Assembly (NCBI RefSeq): GCF_001039355.2
Contig: NW_019775888.1
Coordinates: 72,962-132,549 of the forward strand
DNA from: Lingula anatina
Lineage: Eukaryota; Brachiopoda; Lingulata; Lingulida; Lingulidae
Direction of reading: 5' to 3'
Length of the DNA stretch: 59,588 nucleotides
Shown here: positions 31,153 to 44,042 of the stretch, one piece after another
Layout: every line of letters starts with the position of its first letter
How positions within the stretch are numbered: position 1 is the stretch's first letter
Translations under genes and position numbers: made by a program
The notes under the pieces: model-generated
Told to the model about the DNA's origin: nothing
Database searches by the model: none
Seen by the model: the letters and a program-made list of their open reading frames with translations, nothing else

Positions 31153-34100
31153 TGATGTACAGCAAGTGTGAAAGTGTACAGAGGGATCATGCCAACAACG
31201 ATAAAAGGGTAAGTTTCGTTAAGCCACAGGGATAGCAAAATTACGTCATTTTTCAGTTTTCGGAATATTTAATTTTATATATGATAAGTGAATGCACGAA
31301 ACTGTTCCAGAGTTTTTGATTTTCGTTACTCTTTTTTATTTATTTATTTATTATTTTTTTGAGAGTTTTTTCAAATCGTCTAAATCTGGTGATAAATTTT
31401 AAAGAGGTGGGAGTGCTGGTCGGATTGTACTGAATGGCAAAATCTCATAACTGTAGAGGCTACATCCCTTAATACCAGTATTTCCCTGCACCGGTTTCAA
31501 GGGATGTATGGCTAATTTTTGGTTTTTCTAGTCTTCAAAGCAGATTTTCAGTCAGCAGACATGCAGCTCAGTATATATGCTCCACCCTGCTCTAGTTATA
31601 TATGGGTACAATATACTTGTGCGATGTGTTTTGTTAGTCAATATTGACCGACTCCTCAAGACATTCAAACAACCTCCCTCCCCCCCCCCAAAAAAAAAAG
31701 TTTGAGCATGGAGATTTCAAAGAGTTATATACCCACTAGAAGAGGTCCTTAATGGCTATTAAACATTGTACATTAGGGAGGTAATTCAAAGGAGATCCTG
31801 GTGGCTTTTTATTTTGTTCATGATAAATTGATATCTGAAAATGTATAAGTTAGATTGGTGTTGCTCTACAGTCTTGGCTGGTAATACCTGCTCATTTATT
31901 CTAATCATGCACTGTTGAACAGTGTGCTTTAGAAGAATAGGGAATTATCCTTAACACAGCCTACCTTAATTCAGATTTAAACCTTCATACTCATTTTTGG
32001 TAAAGACACTAATTCTTTTCAACCTGCTTCTTGTCTCACATTTCCACTCTTTGCTCAATTGCTTGTAATGTGATTGTACAACTGGCAGTGCTTTTCCTAC
32101 AAATACTATAGCTTACAGAATTAATCTAAAATAAGATTAGTCCAGATTAATTAATTCAGAAAATAAAACAACAAAACCCCACATTTTTTATATATTTAAC
32201 CATATAAAGAAAAGAATATTGCCTCTAGCATAATGACAAAAAAAAATAATAATAATAATTTAAAAAATACTCAGTCAAGTACTAGATCTACTTCTTTAAC
32301 AAGTATTATTGATAGTGATCCCAATACAAATCTTCACAAAGGAAAATAACTCAATAGGTGGAAGTCATTGTAACTAGCATTCCTATACAAGTACTCCTGT
32401 CTCCCTCAACTGAATAAGACACATGCAGTGGTTTGATTCATGAAAAATTAAATTATTTTTTAACTTTAAAAAGAATGAAACACTTGATTTTTATTTAACA
32501 AACAACTAAAACCAATGCAACTTCAAATGATCCCACTAATGGATTCCCCTTCATGAGAAAAAAGAAAATTATGTGCAAAGAACTTATCATAAACCCTGCC
32601 AGCTCCACCACCATGTCACCGTTACTGCTTCTCCTCCTAGACTACAAGGACCTGCGTACCCATCTCTTGGATTTAGGTCACGTATAATCTCAACTCTATC
32701 CATGTAAAATTTGGGCTTCTTCGGTGCTGGGGTCTAGGTGTGGCGCTCATCGCAATGCACCCTTGTCCAAAATTTGTAAAATTAAATGCAAAATATCTCC
32801 CACACTGGAGGAATTATGGGAAAAATTTCACAGACGGCTGACCGAAAGTCATATGTGAAGATTTCAAATATACCCTTGGATATGAAATGGGCCAAATATT
32901 CTAAAAAAGTTAATTTTTTACGAAAAAAAAATATTTGTGCCAATTTTCAGAAACAACACAGATCTAACCTATGATATATTATTGGCAGGTGTTACCATTA
33001 TGGTCATCTTTCATATCTGTGAGTTTGGGGTCAATCGGTGCATTTTCACGGGAGCTGTGGCCATTATATGCCAAAACCGGAAACTCTAATTCTGGAACCA
33101 TGGAACCATGCTAGAGACCTCTTGTTTTTTGCATTTGATAGAGCATGTCAAGCCCAACACTGAATGTGGTCTCTGTTTTTTGTTTTCCATGCGGTTTACA
33201 AGTAATGCTGTGTCAAAAAGTACATTGTGGTGGTGAAAGTAAAATGTGCAATACAGTAATATGTATAAAATTTTGAACGTCTGGAAAAGATAACATAAGG
33301 CTTGGCGAGGCAGACAACGTCTGGTCAAAAATGACATTATTTCATGAAATTTGAACATCTGGAACTTCTGAGCACCTCCCACTTCAAGAATTTGAACCAA
33401 AATGAGCTTTTCTTTATTTTAATTAATTTCTTTTGTTGGAAATTTATGGCACATAAAGTTCTACTGTAACTCCAAAATTGTAACATTTAGTCCCTTATAT
33501 CCCCAAAACTGGCAGTGCTTAGTGCTTATACTTTCAAAACTGGCAAAGATACGCCCATAGTTACTATTAAATTTGAATAGTAAGTCATATACTTTTCCAT
33601 CCCTTTTATTTTTATTTCGCTTTTTTATTTTTATGGATGGCGAAAAAAAAAAAAAGTCAAAAAAAAAAATTCTGCTTACGTAAAGGAATGCTGTCAGTAC
33701 ACAGCTGGAAATGCAAATTTACCACAGAAACACGTATCAAACTAACACTATATCTTTATCCATGCTCTCAAAATATTAAAGCATTGTCAATACTTCGTAG
33801 AAAGGTAAAAAAAAAAGTCATGAATAGATATGCTGCATATTTCCAAGTCTATTTAAGGTTATTTTATGCATTTTGTTGGTATACCAATCAATAAAACAAA
33901 TATTAAACAAACAGTGTGTCTTTATTTGTGCTCTCAGAATATTAAAGCATTATGAACACTTCACAGAAATGTTAAAAAGTCATGCAGTATCAATGGCATA
34001 CCAATCTAAAACGACGGTGTCCGTCCTCTTAATGACTTTAATTGTCGTGTAATTTGACAGTAATCCTAGAGATGAATTTCACAGCAAATCGGCTATTGGC

Positions 34101-35442
34101 GATAAACAGCATGCGCAGAAAGCTCATTTTCCGGCAAAATTCAAGAAGGATGTTTGCTCTCAACCAACTCCATTGGGGGTGAGTTTTTTTTTTCTGAGAA
34201 CGGACGAAAATCGGTGCGCACGCAGGATGTCATCCATAAAAATAAAAAAGTGTGGCCTTATCTCCAAAACTGGCAGAGATACGCCCATAGTTACTATTGA
34301 ACTTGAATAGGAAGTCATATACTGGCAATCAAACTGTGACCTTAAAATTGACCTTTGACCTATTTTTCACCATGAACTGAACTTTGCAACATTTAACTCC
34401 ATTTTATCTTCAAAGCTGGCAGAAATGGCTCTATAGTTACTATTGAAGTTGAATAGGAAGTCATATACTGGTAATCTGTGACCTTGAAATTGACATTTGA
34501 CCTAATTTTCATGATAAACTGCACTTTGCAAATTTTCTTGCCCGTCATATCTTCAAAACTAACAGATATATGCCCAGTGTTGCCCCTAAGTTTTCTCTTT
34601 TGTCAGCATATATATAACACTGACAACACATTTCAAGAAAAACCAATAGGCCTATTGTCTAGAAAATCACAGGAGTCATATATATATATTGCTTCCTTAA
34701 GTTTATCTAGTTTTCTGTATTGGATCGTTATTCCCTTGAACTTTACTGGCTTGTCTATTGTGCCTTTTGGAGAATATCTGGGGTAGCGCTATCACTCACC
34801 AATTGAGCCAAATGCTAAAACTGACTGAAATTGGCTAAACAAAATAGGGTTGATTTGACTTATTTTAGTCAAATTTAAACCATTTGGACACAAAAAAAGA
34901 TGAAAAAGTAGTATTTTGGCTAAACGAAAAGAATTGCTAGCGCCACCCCAGAATATCTTTATTTTTAATTCTTAACGGGGACTGTAAACAAGGTGTGGAT
35001 AGCAGTGGAGGAATCTGAAAAAAAAAAAAACAGGGGAGGGGAAAATTCTTCAGTGACTGGGATGAATAAATACATGATGTAATCACTTCTGGGCGGCCTT
35101 ATGTAGTAATTTTTAAGCAAAAAGATTCTTATGTAAGTGAAAATTGAGAGTTTTTTTCTATTTTGGATTATTCTAAGTGAAATTTTTTCAATAAATTATA
35201 GAAAATCATTCCTTCATTTCCCTTTAGTTTGATGTGTTCTTTTCTATTTCAAGGTGACATCTTACAGCCTGAGGTCAGTTTTGCATGCCTTCCCCTCTGC
35301 TGCATTTTACAATGTAATGCTTGCTTTGTCCACTTGGCAGCAGCACATTACAGTGAAGCTGAAGTCTTCATTAAATGTCAATGATGCCCTGGTGTGGTGT
35401 GATTGTGTCTGTGTGTGTGTGTGTGTTTGTGTGTGAGAAAGA
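31153..35442 (+). CDS. Speculative two-exon reading
   Basis: An ATG at about 31153 opens MYSKCESVQRDHANNDKR, ending at a strong donor GTAAGTTTCG at 31207. A good acceptor (TTCTATTTCAAG) at 35252 opens a phase-0 reading VTSYSLRSVLHAFPSAAFYN that runs about 50 codons before entering a (TG)n microsatellite. The splice signals and phase agree, but the intron is 4 kb, the product is short and nothing is recognisable. It could equally be a non-coding transcript or chance. Confidence 0.18.
32590..34560. repeat. Interspersed repeat block related to 4.0-5.05 kb
   Basis: Shares segments with the piwi-intron repeat (CACCGTTAC at about 32618; GCATGTCAAGCCCAACACTG at about 33144) and carries at least three tandem copies of an ATCTCCAAAACTGGC ... 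TATACTGG unit, roughly 180 bp, between 33490 and 34530. A Harbinger-like element (next entry) lies inside. No coding capacity recognised. Confidence 0.55.
33619..34257. mobile_element. Longer relative of the piwi-intron Harbinger-like MITE
   Basis: The right end is the same TIR as at 2325-2357 (GGATGTCATCCATAAAAATA to GTGTGGCC, ending 34257). The left end has TTTTTTATTTTTATGGATGG but has lost the outer GGCCACAC. The 0.64-kb interior is unrelated to the short copy. Confidence 0.6.
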
Positions 35443-35756
35443 GAGAGGGAGAGTTTAATATTAGAAGCTCCAGGAACTTCAATTTGCTACAAAAAAATAA
35501 ATAAATCAAAATAAATCAAATGAAGGACTATGAAAAAATTAGGTATTAAATTATGTGCCGGGTATAAAAATAACTGAAAAGCTTATTCTGTATTGATGAG
35601 AGTCCCAAGGACAAATCTCCACGGTATACTTCACCTGGGGAGAAATGTATTTATAATTGCAATATAGAATCATTTGAATAGTGTGCTTTCTGGGGGAGAA
35701 GGGATTGGTGGCTATCCAGATTGAATGTTTGTGTGTTTATGAGAGAGAAAGTGAAA

Positions 35757-35795
<39 letters not shown>

Positions 35796-35935
35796 TGAGA
35801 AGAGAGAGAGACCACACTTAATGTAAAATCTCCATATTATTCAAATTAAGTGTCTGTAGGAAAAAATTACTGGGTGTGTGTATGTGAGAGAGAGTGTGTG
35901 TATTTGTGTGTTTCTGTGAGAAGAGAGAGAGAGAA
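35404..35935 (+). repeat. Three (TG)n(GAGA)n microsatellite units
   Basis: TG/GT runs followed by GAGAGA runs recur at about 35404-35452, 35757-35810 and 35873-35935. Each is followed by related AT-rich sequence containing AATTTAGT- or AGCTC-like motifs, suggesting local duplication of a microsatellite-bearing unit. Confidence 0.6.
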
Positions 35936-36089
35936 TTTAGTGCTCAGAAAGCTCAATAAATCTTAAAATTGATTTTCAACAAACTAAACAAAATAAAGTT
36001 ATCCAAACATGCAAATATTGAAATTTAGTCTCATAAGCCCAGTAGTCAAACCCTGCAATGTTCTTTCCTGTGAACTTTTTGTGAAAATT

Positions 36090-36325
36090 AAGTTGTTTAT
36101 GTACAGACACATCTGCGTCTGTCGTTACAATGCACTTTCACAATAACAGGATAAGACTAAGTAGAACACATTTTTTTTTGTGCTTGAAACTTACAGATGG
36201 ATATTTATAAAATGCAGGTCAAGTTCAAAATCAGTAGGATCAAGCATTTTTTTAAAGTTATGCTGTTTTTTCACGTCTTCAGTATATATGCAACAGCCAT
36301 AACACGATAAGTGGAAAACCAGGGT
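36090..36325 (-). repeat. Inverted pearl/Helentron-type fragment
   Basis: Read on the minus strand, this is CCACTTATCGTGTTATGGCT, one core unit (ACTTGACCTGCAT) and the TGTACAGACACA-like end at 36099-36118. It is a short copy of the arrays at 23.4-29.4 kb. Confidence 0.65.
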
Positions 36326-36495
36326 ATGAAATTCGTATAAATTTGAAGCCGGACAGCAGGACTGGCAACTTTGAAATGTAGCCAGCCCTGGCCAAAAGTA
36401 GCCAGTCCTGAATTTTTTTGAAAATTACCTGATTAACCCAATTGCAGGCAAGAACAATATTGAAACAAGGACTCTTAGTCTCAAAGTGAATTAAT

Positions 36496-36602
36496 TCAAG
36501 TAGATTCTTCACTGTCAGCATCTGAAACATTATGCTCTGAACCCAAATCGGAAAAGTGTGATTCACTGCATGTGTCTGTCATAATCAGTCTAGTTGCATG
36601 AC
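36496..36602 (-). other. Candidate last exon of an unrecognised minus-strand gene
   Basis: Acceptor AACAAGCAG, then a 34-codon reading in phase 1 containing TCSESHFSDLGSEHNVSDAD and ending EEST and TGA (36496-36498). The acidic serine-rich tail looks like a genuine C-terminus. It may belong with the exon candidate at 38017-38171. A hAT-transposase-derived host-type gene is one possibility, not established. Confidence 0.35.
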
Positions 36603-36984
36603 CTGCTTGTTACAAATGACATTTTTACTATCAGTCTCATCACAAATTAACCAAGAAAATTCAGTTTTCCATGATGGCACAACTGATCTTTTCCTATTTC
36701 AGGACTAGACACTAACTTTAATGAGCACCTGTCCTTTGACGTGTCCTATTTTGAATCCAATCTGTCCAACAAAACCAAAATTTCTTTCCATTCATACCTC
36801 TCGGTGAACTTTGTAAACATTAATATGTGTAATACATGTAATGTATTTATTACCAAGATATTCAGTCAAATGAGCCTGGAAAATGCAGTGGATTTATTTT
36901 CAGATAAAAAGTCATTTTTTCATACTTGTGAACTCCTGAATATTTAATCTTGCCTATAAGTCTGATTTAACATGACTTCAATCA

Positions 36985-37220
36985 GGGCTTTTCCCAGGGT
37001 TTGGGGTACAGGGTCCACTTATTGTAAATCTGAAATTTGATATCAGATTTACATGAAGTTTAACCAAGTCTTTAAAAAATACTGTGAGGTGTGGAGGGGG
37101 GGGCAGTGTTATATTATTTAATTAAAATATTCAAATTTTATAATATTTGAATAAATTTCATTAAAAATTGAAGAATATTCATTGTATAATAGTTTACTTA
37201 TATAAATATCACTAATATTA
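36985..37220 (+). repeat. Inverted copy of the 25.14-25.41 kb repeat
   Basis: Reverse complement of the segment around 25150-25410, from GGGCTTTTCCCAGGGTTTGG to the AATATTTGAATAAATTTC side. Confidence 0.7.
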
Positions 37221-38016
37221 AAGTTTTTAAATTGATATTTATATTAACAATTTGCTCTTTTTAGGGGTAACGTGTTTAATTTTTTTTAAATATATGAATT
37301 AAATGAAATCAGTCATTAAAAAAATTTCCCCTTCTTTTTATTTAAATTCTAATATTTTTATTACTAATTTTTTTCCTTACATCAGTATCACACTTGTGAC
37401 AGCTTTGCTAATTTATCAAATTCCAGCACTAAATTTTGAACTGTAAATAACACAGGTGGTGCTAGAGTCATTAAATAAAACATCTTACAAAATTTCAGGT
37501 TATGCAAATATAAACATTTCAACAAGATCTTCAGTCCCAAAGTTTGACTTTCCAACTTCAAATGGTTGTGAGGAGATAGCCTACAACACATTTGATTGAC
37601 AGACAGTATGTTGCCTTGACAACAAACTAGATGCATCCAGTTCATCCAGTCCAATCTGATGTACCCAGTACTTGTGTAGTTTCTATTTTAAAAACGGTCT
37701 TTATTGCAGGTAGATTTTAAAACAAATAAATACTCAGTAGTCAGCCTGTTATGTGAATATAAATTTTGTTTTGTGAAGTTCTGGAAGGTGTTCACTTTCA
37801 TAATTTGGCAGTAAGTTTGCTTAGACTTCGTTTTGGGACCACATGTTTTGTACCAATGTAGGTCACTCCTTTTAATGCCATCCAGGAAGAGACGAGAAGA
37901 CGTTAGTATGCAACAAAAATTTCTTTTTCAAGATTTTTGTTCTTAAGTTCTAATAAAACATCGTGTCCGTTGGACAGCCCACCCTGCAAATTCACTTGTC
38001 CGAACTGAATTTTTAC

Positions 38017-38171
38017 CTGTGGAGCCCTGCTTTGGTGTCATCATACACTTTATTTGACTGTCTGTAATCTTCCTGTGTTCTTTTCTTACGTGCTGGGGCA
38101 TCGCATTCATTGTTAGCACCAAAATACTTACAGGGGGTAGACTGCGACAGGGGTAATGCTGACTTCGGAAT
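38017..38171 (-). other. Candidate exon of an unrecognised minus-strand gene
   Basis: A reading of 51 codons with CKYFGANNECDAPARKKRTQ and EDYRQSNKVYDDTKAGLH, bounded by a weak acceptor (ATTATACAAG) and a GTAAAAA donor. It is more protein-like than the competing frame, which is open over 37943-38206. No motif is decisive. Confidence 0.35.
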
Positions 38172-38711
38172 CTTGTATAATCAACATGCGTCGTGACGTC
38201 ATTCAATTTATTTATTTATTTATTTTTTATCTTTTTTTTGGGGGGGGACAGACATCGTACAATTACAATTACAGATTATAGAAGCATCAAAACTTTAACT
38301 GCGTAATTAGACGAGATTGTGTTGTTCTGAACTTGAATGACCACACATTGTGTCCCCTAAACTAGCATATAAATGCCACATTTGATACTTTGTATCAGAC
38401 GTTTCATAACACGGTGAAGGGTCTTTGCGCTAGGCATGCTGGGAAAACGGTGAATAAGCATGTACTTAGGGCCTACTTTCGGATTTCGTTCATTTGTTGA
38501 GAGCAGTGTTGATTTCTAGAAGGATGAGCCTCATTGTTTTCGTTTTATTTCAACCAAATCTGCTTAATATGAACGTGCATATTGATATACAATTATTTTA
38601 GAGGCCAGAAAATTGCCAGACCGACGGACTGGCAACTTTTGGAAAGGGACCGCCCGGGTGATAATTGAGCCGTCCTGGGCTGCTAGACTGTGCTATTTCT
38701 GTTTTTTAACT

Positions 38712-39470
38712 ATACTGTATGTGTATATAAATATATTTTTTATTGATGATGTATTATCTGTTTTCAGTAGAGAGGAAGGTGTGTTCTCTGGATGATCATC
38801 ACACTGGGGACAGCTGAGCTGATCTCAACCTCGCAACCTCAGCACAGGTCAGTGCAACAATGATATTGCCATACTGATGATTCTTTTCAGAGGAATTGTG
38901 ACCATCGACACTATATGTGGTACCTGAGAAATTATCATTTTGGAAAATTGTCACGTCGGTCCCACTGTATGTTTTTATTATAATATAATAATGTATTTTG
39001 GTCACTGTAATTTCTGTGTTATTAACCACTGTATGTGTCTGTAAATATATTATTGATGTCAACAATGATGTTGCTATTCATTTTAATCGAATTGTGACCA
39101 TCGGCACTATTTGTGGTACCTGAGAAATTATCATTTTGGAAAATTATCACTTAGTTCCCACTGTTTTAAATATTTTCAAGGTGACAAGGCTTAATGTTAC
39201 CTGTTTGGTGTTGGGGGGGGGGGTGTGAGGATTCACTTGGCAAGAATCTTGATATAGACAAAATTTCTTGTATACATTCCTGTGCATTGTGTGTTGTGAC
39301 GTTGAATGTGTCTGTATGTATTCTGATCACTGTCTCTGTCTATTGTCGCAGTATGTTTTAATTATAATATAACAATGTATTTTGGTCTCTGTAATTTCTG
39401 TGTGGTAACTACTGTATGTTTCTATAAATATATTTTTCATTGATGATGTATTATTTGTTTTATATACAGG
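38712..39470 (+). repeat. Tandem-unit region upstream of the first DIRS-like element
   Basis: Units related to those at 42508-44969: TATTGATGATGTATTATCTG, an exon-like 80-nt block at 38768-38847 bounded by TTTTCAG and GTCAGTG, a GTGGTACCTGAGAAATTATC segment (38919 and 39112), and a G tract at 39212. The region ends at an acceptor-like TATATACAG that abuts the element ORF. Confidence 0.7.
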
Positions 39471-41968
39471 AAATGGACAAGGTGGGCCAGATCGCGGTCC
39501 ATCTGCACCAGCCAAAAAACTCGAGGAGGCCGGGGTACAACCCCTGGCACGGACAGGGTTACATTTCCCAAGAGGGACACCCCCAGGACTGGTTCAACAA
39601 ACCAGGGCCGAGTGGCGTGAGAAGGGGAAAGAAGTTCAAGAAAGAGTAGAACCTATATACTACGAAGGTGAGGACTCTAGAAACATTTAATAGTGAATTT
39701 TCACTGTTTATTATAGATGCCATTAAAAAGGCTAACAATAATATTCTTACTTTTGAAGGAGGCAGATTATGGTATTTTATAAACACATGGAAATCCATAA
39801 CCTCCGACAAAGAAATATTAAGAATAATTGAAGGCATGGAAATAGATTTCCATGTAATGCCAGTGCAGGCAAGGCCAATAAGGGAGGCAAAATTCAATGC
39901 CTCTGAAACCGTAGAAATAGAAAAGGAAATACGGAGGTAATTACAAAAGAAAATTATCGTTGAATCTCCAATGGAAATTGGTAAATTAATTTCACCCATC
40001 TTTTTGAGAATGAAAAAAGAGCGGGAAATACCGACTCATTTGTAATCTAAAAGAGTTAAATGAGTGCATTGATAATCACCATTTTAAAATGGATTCATTG
40101 CAAACAGCAATAAAAATGATGACGCCTAACTGCTGGCAATCAAGTATTGATCTCTCTGATGCATATTATTGCATATTTGTCTCTGAAAAATATCAAAAAT
40201 ACTTAAAATTCCAATGGAAATCAAAGTTATACCAGTACAGGGCGTGTCCAATGGGCCTCAATATTAGCCCCAGGGTCTTCACCAGGTTCTTAAGCCAATT
40301 TTCTCTTGCTTAAGTAGTATATATAGATGACACATATTTACAAGGAGAGAGCATTGAAGCTTGCAACAAAAACGTCAAAGCTACGATTGAAATGCTTACT
40401 CAATGTGGCTTTGTTATAAATCCGGAAAAATCAGTGTTTCAAGCCACACAATCTATAGAATTTTTAGGATTTATTCTGAACTCTGTAGATATGACTGTGG
40501 CAATATCTGACTCCAAAAGTTGCAAGATAATTGATCTTTGTCATTCTTTCTTGAAGAAAATGTCTCCAACTATAAGAGAGTTGTGCACCATTATAGGAAA
40601 TTTAGTTGCGACCTTCCCTGCTGTTCCCAATGGGAAACTTTTCTACAGCGAGTTGGAAAATGATAAAATAGCAGCTTTAAAAGATGCCAAAGGAAACTTT
40701 GATGTGAAAGTTAAGATATCAGATATGGCTAATAAGTAATTTAAAGTGGTGGATAAGTTGCTTAAAAGGCTCAAAAGCACCAGTTACAGTAAAAAAACCC
40801 GATCTGACTCTTGAAACAGATTCCAGTACAATGGGTTGGGGTTGTTATTGTCGAGAATTGAACATCAAAACAGGTGGTCAGTGGAAACATTCTGAGTCTG
40901 TTCATCATGAAACTTTCTCGAGCTTCAGGCAGCTCAGTTTTCACTTTAAGCACTCTGTAACGATAAGAAGAACATTCACATCAAACTATTGATGGATAAC
41001 ACCACTGCCGTTGCTTATATAAGAGAGCAAGGGGGGCAGTAGATCTTTGGAATGTAATGCAATAGCAAGAAATATTTGGATGTGGGCTAACGAAAGATCA
41101 ATTTGGCTAAGCGCATCAAATACAGTTTTGTGCAGAGAAGATGACAATACGGATATGCTTACTTCAAAAACGATTAAGTCGTCTTACATACGCCCCTTAA
41201 GAGGACAAAAGAATGGTGTGAAAATATGTAAGCTAAGGACAATGCCGACTTACGTATATTTTACGGACATCTTACGTACATCTTACACACATGCAGCGAT
41301 GAGTAAGAAGGGGTGGTCTTATGTAAATAGGGTGAGGCGGGGTGTTTCTCGCCTTGCGGCAACACAACCATGTGTGAAAAGAGGCGTGATATATGATCCC
41401 TCTTAATTGTGGGCTATTAAATCGTCCTCTGTTACGTACGCTGCGACGCGACCCAAACATGACTTTGCCCTGGTTAGAATTGGACGTTTAAGAGTAATTT
41501 ACATTGATTTATTGATTTCTTGTAAAAAATCAATCCCAACAGAGACTACTAGGATGCCCAGTCAAACCAGGACATCATCTATCCCAGATAGCATTATCAG
41601 GGTATACAGATAAATCCCTGTGCATAGTGCACCATCTGCAGACGTACGTAACTGAAACAGCTCCTTTGAGAAAATCAAACGTGTTGTTTATCAGCTATCA
41701 AAAACCGCACTTGGCAGCTTCAACAGAGATCATTTCTCGCTGGATTAAACAAGTTTTAGCCGACAGTGGGATAGACACTAGTGTTTATTCAGCACATAGC
41801 ACATGTGCCGGGTCGACATCAGCAGCAGCATTAATGGGATGCCCTATTGACAAAATATTAAAGCATGTTGGATGGGCCAATGCAAGTACATTTGCCACGT
41901 TCTATAATAAAACTAAACAGATTGTCAAAATGGACTCCAAAGTTTTAGAAGCAATGACAAAAGCTTGA
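39471..41968 (+). pseudogene. DIRS-like tyrosine-recombinase retrotransposon, decayed copy 1
   Basis: Reverse transcriptase with DIRS-type wording (GGRLWYFINTWKSITSD, WQSSIDLSDAYYCIFV, CPMGLNISPRVFTR, YIDD at 40320-40331, EFLGFILNSVDMTVAIS). An RNase H region (ETDSSTMGWGCYC, about 40810) and a tyrosine recombinase C-terminal part (41560-41968; ILKHVGWANASTFATFYNK) follow. Damage includes in-frame stops (for example TAA at 39938 and TAA at 40311 just before YIDD), a frameshift near 40020 and about 390 bp of foreign sequence at about 41165-41555. The recombinase HxxR motif reads HSTC, so the second catalytic Arg is lost. DIRS elements integrate by tyrosine recombinase instead of a DDE integrase. 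This copy cannot be active. Confidence 0.88.
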
Positions 41969-42230
41969 AGCTTTATTACAGCAAACAGTGGACATTAATA
42001 TTATATTACTTATGTATAAACAAAACAGACGCTAAATGGTGACTGAAAGATATTACAATATTCAGTGTTTTTAAAATGTACTATATTAGTTTCGTGTTAT
42101 ACACAAAATACACATATCGAATTTATGCTGCAGGTCTTGTTTTAATTTTATGTGGGGTAATCACAATGGACTCAGAGCTTTTAAAATCTCATGTGGTTCC
42201 GTAATGACTTGACGGTGATGAAGTAGAATT

Positions 42231-42505
42231 AAAAAATTTAACGAAACTTACCGAACTTACCAAAGTTGAAGTTTGATTGTAATTCTACTTCATCACAATT
42301 TTTTCAAGAAGTTTTCAGACAGCAGCGATCATTACAATAGGCCTTCATGTTGTACACTTTAGATTACACTTTGGATTACCTGCGTTCAAAACTGAAGTCC
42401 GATACGCCTGCGCTATCTCATGTGATTCCTACATTCCTTTCCAGCGATAAAGTAGAATTACAATCAAACTTCAACTTCGGTAAGTTTCGTTTAATTTTTT
42501 GAATT
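42231..42505. repeat. Terminal inverted repeat of DIRS-like copy 1
   Basis: The left arm (42231-42293, TTTAACGAAACTTACCGAAC...CTACTTCATC) is the imperfect reverse complement of 42446-42505. It carries a small duplication (CGAACTTACCAA) relative to copy 2. It lies 0.26 kb after the recombinase stop, as expected for an element end. The right arm contains a donor-like CTTCGGTAAG. Confidence 0.75.
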
Positions 42506-42507
42506 TT

Positions 42508-43346
42508 TATTGATGATGTATTCAGTATTCTGTTTTCAGTAGAGAAGAAGGTGTGTTTCCTGGATTATCATCACACTGAGGACAGCTGAGCTGATCTCAG
42601 CCTCGCAACCTCAGCACAGGTCAGTGCAACTATGATATTGCCATACTGATAATTCTTTTTAAATGAACTGTGACCATCGACACTATATGTGGTACCTGAG
42701 AAATTATCATTTCGGAAAATTGTCACTTAGTTTCCAGTCTGTTTGATATATTTTGAAGATGACAAGGGTTAATGTGAACTGTTTGGAGTTGGGGGTGGGG
42801 GGGGGGGGAGAGTACAAAGATTTTTTAGCAAAAGTCTTGATATAAAGAAAATTTCATGCATACATTCTGATGCCTGTGCTTTGTGTGTTGTGACGTTGAA
42901 TGTGTCTGTATGTATTCTAATCACTGTCTATATATGTCTATTGTCACTGTATGCTTCTATTATAATTATATTATAATATAATAACATATTTTGGTCGATG
43001 TAACATCTGTGTTATAACCACTGTACATGTCTATAAATATATTTTTTATTGATGATGTATTATCTGTTTTCAGTAGAGACGAAGGTGTGTTTCCTGGATT
43101 ATCATCACACTGAGGACAACTGAACTGATCTCAACCTAGCAGCCTCAGCACAGGTCAGTGCAACAATGATATTGCCATAGTGAAGATTCTTTTTAATCGA
43201 ACTGTGACCATCGACACTATATGTGGTACCTGAGAAATTATCATTTGGGAAAATTGTCACGTAAGTCCCACTGTTTTAAATATTTTCAAGGTAGACAAGG
43301 CTTAATATTATCTGTTTGGAGTTGGGGGGGGGGGGGGGGGGGGTGT
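42508..43346 (+). repeat. 0.53-kb tandem units before the N gap
   Basis: Two units with the 80-nt exon-like block at 42540-42619 and 43074-43153 (534 bp apart). Each has TTTTCAG before it, GTCAGTG after it, GTGGTACCTGAGAAATTATC and a G tract (42784-42808 and 43324-43343). The second unit runs into the gap. Confidence 0.8.
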
Positions 43347-44042
43347 NNNNNNNNNNNNNNNNNNNNNNNNNNNNNNNNNNNNNNNNNNNNNNNNNNNNNN
43401 NNNNNNNNNNNNNNNNNNNNNNNNNNNNNNNNNNNNNNNNNNNNNNNNNNNNNNNNNNNNNNNNNNNNNNNNNNNNNNNNNNNNNNNNNNNNNNNNNNNN
43501 NNNNNNNNNNNNNNNNNNNNNNNNNNNNNNNNNNNNNNNNNNNNNNNNNNNNNNNNNNNNNNNNNNNNNNNNNNNNNNNNNNNNNNNNNNNNNNNNNNNN
43601 NNNNNNNNNNNNNNNNNNNNNNNNNNNNNNNNNNNNNNNNNNNNNNNNNNNNNNNNNNNNNNNNNNNNNNNNNNNNNNNNNNNNNNNNNNNNNNNNNNNN
43701 NNNNNNNNNNNNNNNNNNNNNNNNNNNNNNNNNNNNNNNNNNNNNNNNNNNNNNNNNNNNNNNNNNNNNNNNNNNNNNNNNNNNNNNNNNNNNNNNNNNN
43801 NNNNNNNNNNNNNNNNNNNNNNNNNNNNNNNNNNNNNNNNNNNNNNNNNNNNNNNNNNNNNNNNNNNNNNNNNNNNNNNNNNNNNNNNNNNNNNNNNNNN
43901 NNNNNNNNNNNNNNNNNNNNNNNNNNNNNNNNNNNNNNNNNNNNNNNNNNNNNNNNNNNNNNNNNNNNNNNNNNNNNNNNNNNNNNNNNNNNNNNNNNNN
44001 NNNNNNNNNNNNNNNNNNNNNNNNNNNNNNNNNNNNNNNNNN
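43347..44042. other. 696-bp run of N (assembly gap)
   Basis: Unsequenced gap that begins 4 bp after a G tract, inside the tandem-unit region. Its true length is unknown. Confidence 0.99.

Noticed and set aside
33086-33400. 104-codon minus-strand ORF
   Set aside because: It lies inside the interspersed repeat block, with no domain and no splice support.
41047-41406. 119-codon ORF after the RT region of DIRS copy 1
   Set aside because: Its first third is the tail of the RNase H region and the rest is the unrelated insert at about 41165-41555; not a separate gene.
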